Part shown: one piece after another, positions 15,773 through 23,977 of the stretch
Position numbering within the stretch: position 1 is the stretch's first letter
Layout: every line of letters starts with the position of its first letter
Source of the DNA: CAIKHN01 sp964394565
GTDB taxonomy: Bacteria; Patescibacteriota; Patescibacteriia; UBA9934
Length of the DNA stretch: 31,479 nucleotides
NCBI GenBank assembly: GCA_964394565.1
Contig: CAYMYA010000011.1
Location: forward strand, 1-31,479
Reading direction: 5' to 3'
The notes under the pieces: generated by a model
What the model was told of the DNA's origin: nothing
Databases searched by the model: none
What the model saw: only the letters and a program-made list of their open reading frames with translations
Position numbers and translations under genes: made by a program

Positions 15773-16672
15773 CTATGCACGATTCGCCTGCCATTTTTCC
15801 CATTCCACCAACAGCGGGCTCGCAATAAAAATCGATGAATATGCACCAGACACAAGCCCAATCATTAATGCAAGTACAAACGGGCGCGTCGTTTCTCCAC
15901 CAATCAGAAATACCGCGAGCAACGGAAGAAACGATGAAAACGTCGTATTCAACGAACGTGCAATCGTCTCCATAACACTCGTATTCACAATCTCCCCAAA
16001 CGAGGCATGGCTATGACGATGACGCAAAAGATTTTCACGCGTGCGATCCAACACCACGATCGTATCGTTAATGGAGTACCCAAGAATCGTCAAAATCGCC
16101 GCAACAAATGCGAGATCGATTTGGTACCCGAAGGTCCGACCAAGTACCGCGAATACACCCAGCGGAATGACGACATCATGAAATGCTGAAATCAGCGTTA
16201 CCACGCCATATTTCCATGAAGCCACGGGTTGCGTGACGCGACGGAATGCCCATGCCACGTACACCAAAATCAGCACGAGTAACAACACAGAGGCCATAAC
16301 CGCCGAACGTTTCAATTCGTCACCAATGACCGGACCTACAGTATCGAAGCGAATTTCCATTGCGTCAGCGGATACTGTTTTGATTGCTGACAGCGCGGAC
16401 TGATGCTCTTCCTCCGTTATTGGTGCCAATCGGATGAAATATGTATCACCTTCCCCTTGCTGAATCACTGGCTCAAGTCCGCTCGCCGACACCGCATTCC
16501 GCAACGCATCCACCGAAGTTTCTGGCGCAGAAATCTGCATCAAACTTCCTCCAGTGAAATCAATACCGAAGTTCAAACCATACGTTCCAAGCCCAACAAG
16601 GGCACAGAGCGTGATGACCCCGGAAATCAGGAGCCAGAGCTTGGATTGACCAATGAGATTAAACGATTTCAT
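15773..16672 (-). CDS. secF: Protein translocase subunit SecF
   Basis: Membrane subunit of the SecDF complex that uses the proton-motive force to pull exported proteins through SecYEG. The 299 aa and six predicted TM helices are standard. Conserved segments: LNFGIDFTGGSLMQI after TM1, the periplasmic P4 domain, and the TM4-5 region SINDTIVVLDRTRENLLRHR. Located 6 nt after the secD stop and followed by a strong terminator, so secD-secF is a two-gene unit. Confidence 0.97.
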   Translation of the reverse strand: MKSFNLIGQSKLWLLISGVITLCALVGLGTYGLNFGIDFTGGSLMQISAPETSVDALRNAVSASGLEPVIQQGEGDTYFIRLAPITEEEHQSALSAIKTVSADAMEIRFDTVGPVIGDELKRSAVMASVLLLVLILVYVAWAFRRVTQPVASWKYGVVTLISAFHDVVIPLGVFAVLGRTFGYQIDLAFVAAILTILGYSINDTIVVLDRTRENLLRHRHSHASFGEIVNTSVMETIARSLNTTFSSFLPLLAVFLIGGETTRPFVLALMIGLVSGAYSSIFIASPLLVEWEKWQANRA

Positions 16673-16678
16673 ACAAGG

Positions 16679-18676
16679 TTAAAGGCCAAGAAAGAATGCG
16701 GACGAACGAAATACTTTCACTCGCGCGATACGGCGCAACATGAATCGTGTGACCACGAAGGCACTAAACATCGAGAGGAGCACCCCGAGTGTCAACGTGA
16801 CCGCAAAACCCTGGATCGATCCAGTCGTGAACTGGAAGAGGATAACGGTCGCAATTAATGTCGTCGCGTTTCCATCGCGAATGGACGGCCAAGCACGACG
16901 GAATGCTTCATCAACCGCAGACGGAAGATCACGGCCGGAACGAAGCTCTTCCTTGAGACGTTCAAACATGAGAACATTTGCATCCACCGCAATGCCGAGC
17001 GAAAAAATAAACCCAGCAATTCCGGACAACGTGATGGTGACACCAAACGTTTGAAACAATGCAAGGTTCAGGAGCCCATACCCCGCAAGTGCAGCCACGG
17101 CCACAATGCCAGCAAGACGATAATATGCCACCATAAAGAGCGCGACGAGCAAGAATCCCAACATACCTGCCTTCACGCTCAGATCAAGCGATTCCGCGCC
17201 GAGCGTTGGCCCGATCGTTTGCTGACTCACCACTGCAATAGGAACTGGTAATGCGCCGGCATTCAAACGCTGCACCAAAAGTTTCGCCTCTGCAATCGTG
17301 AAGTTTCCGCTAATCGTCGCTTCTCCACCATAAATCGCTTCATTCACTACCGGCGTCGTGATCGCCTCCCCATCCAGGAATATACCAATAACCTTCCCAA
17401 CATTTTCCTTCGTCAACTCAGAAAAGAGTGCCGTTCCCGTTTCGTTAAACTGCAAAATCACAAGTGGCGCCCCGGTGGTTTGATCAAACGCGACCTGTGC
17501 CTGCTTTAAATCTTTCCCGGAAAGTGCGGTGTCCTTCCATGGGTCAACAGTGAGCACATCCGATGCTGTGGTCCACGGCATTTCAATATGCGCAATTTCA
17601 TACCTACGTGCCGGACGAGAACCGACGCGATACAAAATATGATATCCAAATTCTGTTTCAATGACTTCAGAAATCTTTGTATCTCGCAACCCGTACGCCG
17701 CATCTTCAAATGCCGTCACCATCTCGCCACGAGCGACATAGTCCAAATCCCCCCCTGCATCTTTTGAACCAGGGTCGTCTGAATTCGTCTTTGCGAGATC
17801 GGCAAAGTTTCGCGTGGTCGCTTCGGATTGCAGCGAATTCGCCAATGCTAGCGCTTCTTCTTTCGTACGCGTCTGCGTACACCCTGGCGCTCCTGCGTAA
17901 CAAATCAGGATGTGTGAAATGCGAGGCTCGGATTCTGTTTTCTTACTTAAATATTTCACGATGTGCATCCGACTCGTCCCTTCATATAACCCGCTAATCA
18001 CCCCCGTGCGCAAATTTTTCTCTTCAATTTGCTCCACAAGACCATCAAATTCAAGGTCATCCGCCGTCACAAAACCAATGTATCCACCAGCATCCTTTGT
18101 GCTTGCGTCAATAGAAAATTCCGCAGCAAGAAGCGCAAAGTCTTCTCCAGCTCGTGCGCGATCCAATACCTTTACTGCTTCAGTACGTTCCGTGGCTTGT
18201 GCAGCATCGATGATCGCCTGCTGCTCCTCGCTTGGCTCCGCACTCACATCCTCCACTGGCGTGCGAAACACTAATACCGGCGTTTCACCAATCTGATCGA
18301 TCGCCGACTTCACATCGGTCACGCCTGGCAAGTCGACAAGCACACGGTAATGATCGTCCGCGATATTCGTTTGCACCACGGGCTCTGCAATACCAAATGC
18401 ATTTACTCGACGCTCGATAACATCACGAACGCCCTCCAACGCATTCTCCCGCTCCGATGCATCGACTGATGTCATGTCCGCTTCGTAAACCAAATGTGCG
18501 CCGCCCTTCAAATCGAGACCGAGCGTAAAATCTCGTTCTGCAACATATGGGAAGTGAAAACGAACCGTATCGTTCATCGCAACCATGGCGGAGTTCCATG
18601 CTTTCGGAAACGTCAAAATCCCGGCAACAATGAATAACAGCACCAGCGCGGACGCGCCAATCACATTACGCTTCAT
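16679..18676 (-). CDS. secD: Protein translocase subunit SecD with inserted parvulin-type PPIase repeats
   Basis: SecD of the SecDF translocation motor, 665 aa, about 220 longer than a compact SecD. TM1 (about 5-24) and LGLDLKGG (52-59) start the P1 domain. SecD sequence runs to about 140, resumes near 385 (LKQAQVAFDQTTGAPLVILQF) and continues through LDG, GALPVPI and TM2-6 with AVDANVLMFERLKEE. The insert contains a canonical parvulin domain at about 251-354 (PRISHILI, DFADLA-like FADLAKTNSDDPGS, AGGDLDYVARGEMV and FGYHILYRV), preceded at about 165-243 by a degenerate copy (FALLAAEFSIDASTKDAGGYI). The domain lies in the extracytoplasmic P1 region, so it would meet emerging substrates. Promoter TTGTGA-N17-TAGAAT overlaps the tgt stop. 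Confidence 0.95.
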   Translation of the reverse strand: MKRNVIGASALVLLFIVAGILTFPKAWNSAMVAMNDTVRFHFPYVAERDFTLGLDLKGGAHLVYEADMTSVDASERENALEGVRDVIERRVNAFGIAEPVVQTNIADDHYRVLVDLPGVTDVKSAIDQIGETPVLVFRTPVEDVSAEPSEEQQAIIDAAQATERTEAVKVLDRARAGEDFALLAAEFSIDASTKDAGGYIGFVTADDLEFDGLVEQIEEKNLRTGVISGLYEGTSRMHIVKYLSKKTESEPRISHILICYAGAPGCTQTRTKEEALALANSLQSEATTRNFADLAKTNSDDPGSKDAGGDLDYVARGEMVTAFEDAAYGLRDTKISEVIETEFGYHILYRVGSRPARRYEIAHIEMPWTTASDVLTVDPWKDTALSGKDLKQAQVAFDQTTGAPLVILQFNETGTALFSELTKENVGKVIGIFLDGEAITTPVVNEAIYGGEATISGNFTIAEAKLLVQRLNAGALPVPIAVVSQQTIGPTLGAESLDLSVKAGMLGFLLVALFMVAYYRLAGIVAVAALAGYGLLNLALFQTFGVTITLSGIAGFIFSLGIAVDANVLMFERLKEELRSGRDLPSAVDEAFRRAWPSIRDGNATTLIATVILFQFTTGSIQGFAVTLTLGVLLSMFSAFVVTRFMLRRIARVKVFRSSAFFLGL

Positions 18677-18685
18677 AGTGCGAGC

Positions 18686-18714
18686 ATTCTAGGCAAATTA
18701 CGAATATTTCACAA
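18686..18714 (-). promoter_or_regulatory. Promoter of secDF
   Basis: Minus-strand TTGTGA (-35), 17-nt spacer, TAGAAT (-10, 5 of 6). The -35 overlaps the TGA stop of tgt. The -10 ends 9 nt before the secD ATG, predicting a leader of about 3 nt and no Shine-Dalgarno site. Confidence 0.65.
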
Positions 18715-19875
18715 GGGAATTGCTGTGCATTCACGGAGTTCCTTCATCATTCGGAGGTAAAAACCCAAGTTTTGGAGGGTTGCGAGGCGCAAGCCGACGG
18801 TTTCGTGCGTCTGAAAAAGGTGCCGAAGGTATGCACGAGAATACTGCATGGACGTTGGGACGTCACCAAATGCATCAATTGGCGATACATCCTGGGAAAA
18901 CCGTTCGTTGGTAATGTGAATCTTTTCATAAAGCACGCGAGCGATATCTGCATCCGCCGCACCTGAAAGGGCGAGATCCAACGCTTCACGCACGGCAACG
19001 TGCGGATCTTTCGTCCAGACAAAGAGCGATCCATGGCGCGCATTGCGCGTTGGGAGTACGCAATCGAACATGTCGACACCAACGGAAACGTAATACACAA
19101 TTTCCTCCGGCATCCCTCCACCCATAAAATATCGTGGACGATCCGTCGGCATTGTTGTGGTAAGCGTTTTGACAATACGAAATGCGTCGGTACGTTTTTC
19201 ACCGACAGACAGCCCACCAATCGCATACCCGTCAAATCCAATCTCCAGGAGTCCCGCCAACGATCGTTCGCGGAGATCTTCATGCGTTCCACCCTGAATA
19301 ATCCCGAAAAGTAGCGGGGCTCCAACCGCCCCCAACCCCTCTAAGAATCTCTTTTTCGAGCGAGCGCCCCAACGTAGGGAACGTTCCATAGCGTCTTCGT
19401 ATCGTTCGCGCGACGATTCGCCGGCAGCAACGTCATCAAATTGCATCCGAATGGAAGATCCGATCGCGTCCTGAATGTCCATCGATCGTTCCGGTGTTAC
19501 CCGAACCATTGCGCCGTCAATATGCGACTGAAACGTCACACCATCCTCATCTGTGCTGTTCAATTTCGCTAAACTAAAGACTTGGTATCCACCGCTATCC
19601 GTGAGCATCGGCCCATTCCAGCCCATGAACGGGCGCACGCCCCCAACATGGCGCAAGAGATCTTCCCCTGGCCGAAGCAATAAATGATACGTATTTCCAA
19701 GAATGATGGACGCACCAAGTGCTCGCACTTCATCTGGGAGGAGCGTTTTGATTGCGCCGACGGTCGCGATGGGCATAAACACTGGCGTCTCTACAGCGCC
19801 ATGCATCGTCATCAACGTTCCTCGGCGCGCGCTCCCCCGTGTTCCAAGAAGTTTAAACGGCTTTTGCTCGTTCAT
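18709..19875 (-). CDS. tgt: Queuine tRNA-ribosyltransferase (Tgt) lacking the zinc site
   Basis: Exchanges guanine-34 of GU(N)-anticodon tRNAs for preQ1 in bacteria. The 388-aa protein keeps the TIM-barrel core: D93 in LTDSGGYQVFS (general acid/base), GGLSVGE, and D271 in MFDCVLPTRNARHG (nucleophile). However, the CxCxxC...H zinc site is gone: aligning on the conserved YSRAYL and NL motifs puts G337, V339, S342 and Q368 at the four ligand positions. About 27 extra helical residues (near 287-315) precede this region. The start MNEQKPF is chosen; the frame extends upstream to 19905 but overlaps trmH further. It overlaps trmH by 23 bp. Fold identification is firm; activity is uncertain. Confidence 0.92.
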   Translation of the reverse strand: MNEQKPFKLLGTRGSARRGTLMTMHGAVETPVFMPIATVGAIKTLLPDEVRALGASIILGNTYHLLLRPGEDLLRHVGGVRPFMGWNGPMLTDSGGYQVFSLAKLNSTDEDGVTFQSHIDGAMVRVTPERSMDIQDAIGSSIRMQFDDVAAGESSRERYEDAMERSLRWGARSKKRFLEGLGAVGAPLLFGIIQGGTHEDLRERSLAGLLEIGFDGYAIGGLSVGEKRTDAFRIVKTLTTTMPTDRPRYFMGGGMPEEIVYYVSVGVDMFDCVLPTRNARHGSLFVWTKDPHVAVREALDLALSGAADADIARVLYEKIHITNERFSQDVSPIDAFGDVPTSMQYSRAYLRHLFQTHETVGLRLATLQNLGFYLRMMKELRECTAIPL

Positions 19876-20524
19876 ACAGCACAATAGACGTTGCCACGCC
19901 AACATTTAATGATTCAAGTGCGGGGTTGTGAGGAATCATGATCGACGAACCCGCAATAGGCAACGTAATTCCCCTACCCTCGCTCCCAGCCACGATGACA
20001 CACGGACCTGACGCGATATCATTTGGTATGCCGGCACCGTCACGAAATTCTAATCGGTACACCGGCCGACGCAGCTGCGCGATGGCTGCGGCAGCATCGC
20101 TTCTGGCAACAGACATCCATGGCGTACGCAATACGGCACTCGCGGATGCTCTGACCACTTTCGGGCTTGTCACTTCTGCGGATTCTACCAAGAGTACACT
20201 TGCACCAAAACCAAGCGCAGCGCGAAGAATGGTTCCAACATTTCCAGGATCTTGCACACCGTCAAGGACCACAATGGTGTTCCGTGCCTCAATATCGTTC
20301 ATCGTATGCTTCGGCATGCGCGCGACAGCTGCAATGTTCTGCGGTGTTTCCGTAGAAACGTATGTTGCAAAATGTGGCGTGTCTTCAGCGGTAAACACAA
20401 ACTCCACAAGGTTCCCCGCATCACGGACAAACTTTTCTCCCTCAATAAGAAAACGCCCATGTTCTTTTCTCCCCTTTTTCGTGGTCAATTGTGCTAAAAG
20501 CTTTTCCTGTGCGGCCGTGAGCAT
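19853..20524 (-). CDS. TrmH/SpoU-family RNA 2'-O-methyltransferase
   Basis: SAM-dependent RNA ribose methyltransferase with the trefoil-knot (SPOUT) fold, 223 aa. An N-terminal substrate-binding region (KGRKEHGRFLIEGEKFVRDA pattern) resembles RlmB/TsnR-type enzymes. The three SPOUT motifs are visible: VLDGVQDPGNVGTILRAA (1), VIVAGSEGRGI (2) and IPHNPALESLNVGVATSIVLYE in part (3). The start MLTAAQEKLL at 20524 follows the glycosidase stop by 7 nt; longer upstream starts would overlap that gene. Likely rRNA target, but the exact nucleotide cannot be told. Confidence 0.92.
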   Translation of the reverse strand: MLTAAQEKLLAQLTTKKGRKEHGRFLIEGEKFVRDAGNLVEFVFTAEDTPHFATYVSTETPQNIAAVARMPKHTMNDIEARNTIVVLDGVQDPGNVGTILRAALGFGASVLLVESAEVTSPKVVRASASAVLRTPWMSVARSDAAAAIAQLRRPVYRLEFRDGAGIPNDIASGPCVIVAGSEGRGITLPIAGSSIMIPHNPALESLNVGVATSIVLYERAKAV

Positions 20525-20531
20525 ACCAACA

Positions 20532-21548
20532 CTATTCAAGAGAATCTTCCGAAAAGGCTCTTCGCGCCGCATTCCACAGCGCATCGTCACCTTGCGTGTG
20601 CTGGTAATACCACCATTCCGCGCCCCAAAGCAATGCCTCTGATAACCCCGTGTCTCTTGCGAACTGCACATGTTCGGTAAAATCTTTTGCAGAAAATGGC
20701 ACCTTCAATGATGCAGCATCTTGTGGATTCCCAGTAAACCAGGGCTCCATCTGCAGTTCAGATACGATAACGTCGTCCACAAAAAACCGCGTCAGAAATG
20801 CGTGCAGTCGGTAATACATCGCCGCATGCGGGAAAGCGACAGGTCCAAAACGTTCCTGATACGCAAACCGATACATACTTACACCAATTTCATCTCCAAG
20901 TGATGCCACATCCATCCACGGCTCTTGCTCACCGCTCACCGTCATCAGGATCGGTCGTGTATCGAGCGCGCGCACCAATGCGACTTCTCGCGCCAATCGC
21001 TCAAGCGACACTGCTGGGCAATCACCGTACGGAAACAATGGCTCGTTCTCCACCTGCCAGCGCGATACCACATCATATTGCCGGGTATGCGTCACGACGT
21101 CTTGAACATACCGCAAAACTGCGGCATCCAACACCATGGCGTTCTCTCGATCATAAAATGATGGGATAAAACATTCTGGCCACCGTGGCATTTTCATGCC
21201 AATAGCAAGCGTGACGGAAACATTCCGCACTGTGGCGCTTTCGAGCAACGCATCAATGCGCGAAAAATCATACACACCAGGTGACGTTTCCACATCCGTC
21301 CAGTACACCGGAATTCGCACATGGTGTACGCCGAGGCCGTCCAAAATTTCGGTAAACGCCGTCTGTGCATCGAGCCCCAGCGATTGCGCGTAATGCGATG
21401 AATACGTGATACCAAGCGCCTGCGGCTTTGGTTGTAACACGGAAAATCCGAGCAACACCGTTCCACACGCTACTGTGACAAGCACCAACCCAAAAAATGC
21501 TCCGTATTCTCGCCACCCCCGAATCCGATGATGCCTCCAATATTTCAT
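20532..21548 (-). CDS. Membrane-anchored glycoside hydrolase-like protein (clan GH-A)
   Basis: A 338-aa protein with a basic N-terminus, one TM anchor (about residues 15-38) and an extracytoplasmic TIM-barrel domain. Features of clan GH-A retaining glycosidases: HHVRIPVYWTDVE and YDFSRID early, WQVENEP with E169 as acid/base, VSELQMEPW with E264 as nucleophile, and LLWGAEWWYY at the last strand. The family within the clan (GH5-like, GH39-like or other) cannot be settled by eye. A strong AGGAGG site lies 8 nt before the ATG at 21548, which fixes the start. It might trim host or own-surface polysaccharides; the substrate is unknown. Confidence 0.8.
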   Translation of the reverse strand: MKYWRHHRIRGWREYGAFFGLVLVTVACGTVLLGFSVLQPKPQALGITYSSHYAQSLGLDAQTAFTEILDGLGVHHVRIPVYWTDVETSPGVYDFSRIDALLESATVRNVSVTLAIGMKMPRWPECFIPSFYDRENAMVLDAAVLRYVQDVVTHTRQYDVVSRWQVENEPLFPYGDCPAVSLERLAREVALVRALDTRPILMTVSGEQEPWMDVASLGDEIGVSMYRFAYQERFGPVAFPHAAMYYRLHAFLTRFFVDDVIVSELQMEPWFTGNPQDAASLKVPFSAKDFTEHVQFARDTGLSEALLWGAEWWYYQHTQGDDALWNAARRAFSEDSLE

Positions 21549-21549
21549 G

Positions 21550-23121
21550 TTAAATTTCCTCCTTTTTTTCTCGAACGAACGTGAGCCACCCCTCCACAAA
21601 TTCTATCGCAACTTTCAATGGTGCTTCAATAATAAAGTCAAAGAAATAAATGAAGACATTGATTTTTGCCACACGAATGGAAAGCCATGCGCCGGCGCGA
21701 ACAATCGGTAACATCAGAATATCGAATGCGGAACCAAGAAAACCATTTCGTGCATCTGATGCAAGAATATCTTTGGTCGACGACCGAATACGAATCCCGA
21801 AGAACGTGACGAGAGAAATGAAGAATAAAAAGAGTGCAATAGAAAGACCGTGGAATCCCAGCCCATGGAGAATGGTGCCGATCGCACCATACACCGCAAG
21901 GAATAATACGCCGTACAACGCGCCAAAAATGTTAAACCACGTTCGTCGCCCCTCTTTGCGCACGCGCACCGTTAAAAGCTCATGCGGAGCCCCAACCGCA
22001 ATCGCACGTGCAGCTGCACGATAATCTTCGGCATTTTTCTTTTCCGGAATCGAAACCGTGAGCCCAATGAGTGCAAGGAACAATGGGTGGAAGAAAATGT
22101 TAATAAGGAGTGGGTACCACGCGGCATCCTGCGCAATCAGTAAGTCATACGGCACCTCAATGACAAGCGCGAGGAGCATTTTTGTAATAAACAGAAACAA
22201 AACGGCGCGCACGACGGTGCGGCGCAAACGGACATTAAAATCTTTCGTACGGTGATGTAGTGCGTCCTGCACCGCGGCGTCCAATGCACTCGGATCTGAA
22301 AGTATAGGCTTTGGATCTTTCGCATGAGCACATGCATCCCGTAATACGCGAAAAATTCCTGCCTTGCGCCGCAGCACGCGCCCGAGTCGATCCGTGAGCG
22401 GATGAAAAAGCTCTGTCTCGATCGTCGTAATGATCGGAACAATATTTGCCGCAAGTTCTTCACTCAACTGCGCATCTGCCTGTGTTCCTGCCCAGGCAGG
22501 GTAATACAACGTTAACAACCGATACCGCAATGTTGCAGCATTACTTTTTAATAATGTGCGGTGAATCGCGGTGTATAAACGTAAATCTTTCGTTTCATCG
22601 GAGAGATCAAACTTTGGATCCCAATCAATACGGCCGCGCATCTCCTCGTACATAAAACTCGCCAACGCTTCATCGCTCATTGGCGGCGCGAGTGTGTACT
22701 CTACTTCCGTTGCGACAACATCGAGCAACCACGATGTGTAATCCTCGCGCCGTGCTTTCACTTGCATGACCGCACTGAACAACGGTTCATATTTTGCCAA
22801 AATCGCCGTAATCGTCACACTCAGTGACACGGGAATGCTCTTGTTTGGTAAATATTTTGCCCACACAAGCTCTTTGAGCAAATCCGCTGCCATCGTTTCC
22901 GGGATTTCAGCGCTCCCCCGATACCGGCGAAGAATACGCACAATCGCGTTGCGACGAAGCAAGTGTTCCTCCTGATAATCCAACGTGTTCCGTACTTTTT
23001 CATACAGCGATGCCGCAGTGGACGCCGGGACGCTGACTTCAATCGTCTCTTCTCCATGCGCTTCCACTGGCGCATCATGACGCCGAACGCCGCTCGATAA
23101 TTTTGCTAATCGTTCGTACAT
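21550..23121 (-). CDS. Multi-pass membrane protein of unknown function
   Basis: A 523-aa protein I cannot assign. The first 300 residues are predicted soluble and helical, with many charged residues and an acidic WDPKFDLSDETKDLRLY segment. Four TM helices follow (about 303-322, 336-356, 397-419, 424-443), separated by a cytoplasmic-type basic loop, and a hydrophobic amphipathic region near 465-500 precedes a basic, charged C-terminus. It starts 3 nt after the LOG-family gene and ends one base before the glycosidase ATG. Its own 3' end encodes the Shine-Dalgarno site of the next gene. Context suggests an envelope-related operon. Confidence 0.7.
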   Translation of the reverse strand: MYERLAKLSSGVRRHDAPVEAHGEETIEVSVPASTAASLYEKVRNTLDYQEEHLLRRNAIVRILRRYRGSAEIPETMAADLLKELVWAKYLPNKSIPVSLSVTITAILAKYEPLFSAVMQVKARREDYTSWLLDVVATEVEYTLAPPMSDEALASFMYEEMRGRIDWDPKFDLSDETKDLRLYTAIHRTLLKSNAATLRYRLLTLYYPAWAGTQADAQLSEELAANIVPIITTIETELFHPLTDRLGRVLRRKAGIFRVLRDACAHAKDPKPILSDPSALDAAVQDALHHRTKDFNVRLRRTVVRAVLFLFITKMLLALVIEVPYDLLIAQDAAWYPLLINIFFHPLFLALIGLTVSIPEKKNAEDYRAAARAIAVGAPHELLTVRVRKEGRRTWFNIFGALYGVLFLAVYGAIGTILHGLGFHGLSIALFLFFISLVTFFGIRIRSSTKDILASDARNGFLGSAFDILMLPIVRAGAWLSIRVAKINVFIYFFDFIIEAPLKVAIEFVEGWLTFVREKKEEI

Positions 23122-23124
23122 AGC

Positions 23125-23871
23125 TTAAAAAAGTTTTCGATCTGGCGACACGTTCACCAAGGCAAACGCCTCTTGAGCAGAGTCAACCACCGTCACGACA
23201 CGCAAATCTTCATAATCAATCGCATCAAGCGTACCGTACACGCTTGTTTCCAGCCAGGCAATGAGTGGACTCCAAAACTCTTGTCCAACAAGAATAATGG
23301 GCATACGCGACGATTTTCCTGTTTGAACCAACGTCATGAGCTCAAACAGTTCATCGAGCGTGCCAAAACCGCCCGGAAAAATCACATATGCCTGCGCCGC
23401 GGCAGCAAGCATGAGTTTTCGCGTAAAGAAATAATGAAATCCGTGTGATTTCGTGAGATATGCATTCAAGTGTTGTTCGCGCGGCAACTGAATATTCAGC
23501 CCAAGCGATTGCGCGCCCACTTCAAACGCGCCCTTATTTGCCGCCTCCATAATGCCGCCGCCGCCACCAGTAATAACGGTAAACCCTTCCTGGCCAAGGA
23601 GTCGGCCAAGCTGGTGCGCTTCCCGGTACCAGTGGCTATTTGGGTGCGCGCGCGACGACCCAAACACGGTCACCTCGCGTTCCACCGTCGTCAGCAGCTG
23701 AAACCCCTCCACCAACTCCGCCATGATACGCAAAACACGCCACGTAATTTCTGACGCATGCGGAATCATGCCGCTTTGCCGACACGCAATGCGCTCCTCT
23801 TCATTCAACGGAATCCGGCACGTGCCCAGCATTGGCACTGGAGGCGCGTTCTTCCTTCCCAAAAAAGACAT
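23125..23871 (-). CDS. LOG-family (TIGR00730-like) protein
   Basis: A member of the 'lysine decarboxylase-like' LOG family. Characterised relatives hydrolyse cytokinin riboside monophosphates or other nucleotide 5'-monophosphates. Diagnostic motifs are clear: TGGGGGIMEAANKGAFEVGA, the catalytic R-K in FTRKLML, and PGGFGTLDELFELMTLVQ. About 248 aa from MSFLGRK (23871). ATGs at 23898 and 23895 would add nine or eight residues but lie across or upstream of the -10 element TACAAT, so the shorter start is preferred. It heads the operon with the membrane protein, glycosidase, trmH and tgt genes. Substrate in this organism unknown. Confidence 0.88.
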   Translation of the reverse strand: MSFLGRKNAPPVPMLGTCRIPLNEEERIACRQSGMIPHASEITWRVLRIMAELVEGFQLLTTVEREVTVFGSSRAHPNSHWYREAHQLGRLLGQEGFTVITGGGGGIMEAANKGAFEVGAQSLGLNIQLPREQHLNAYLTKSHGFHYFFTRKLMLAAAAQAYVIFPGGFGTLDELFELMTLVQTGKSSRMPIILVGQEFWSPLIAWLETSVYGTLDAIDYEDLRVVTVVDSAQEAFALVNVSPDRKLF

Positions 23872-23881
23872 AGACAGCGGT

Positions 23882-23890
23882 ATTGTACCA
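23882..23890 (-). promoter_or_regulatory. Extended -10 promoter of the LOG operon
   Basis: Minus-strand TGG-TACAAT (TGn extended -10) ends 10 nt before the ATG at 23871; no strong -35. Predicted leader about 4 nt. Confidence 0.45.
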
Positions 23891-23977
23891 TGCATCACGC
23901 TTCATAATACACTCCCAACAATCATTACTTGACCACACTATCGAGCCTTCGCCTCCGGGTGCGTTCTGTTTTTCTGA

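Noticed and set aside
20525..20671. N-terminal extension of the TrmH-family protein
   Set aside because: It would overlap the glycosidase gene by 140 bp and is not family-like; the ATG at 20524 fits the SpoU domain start.
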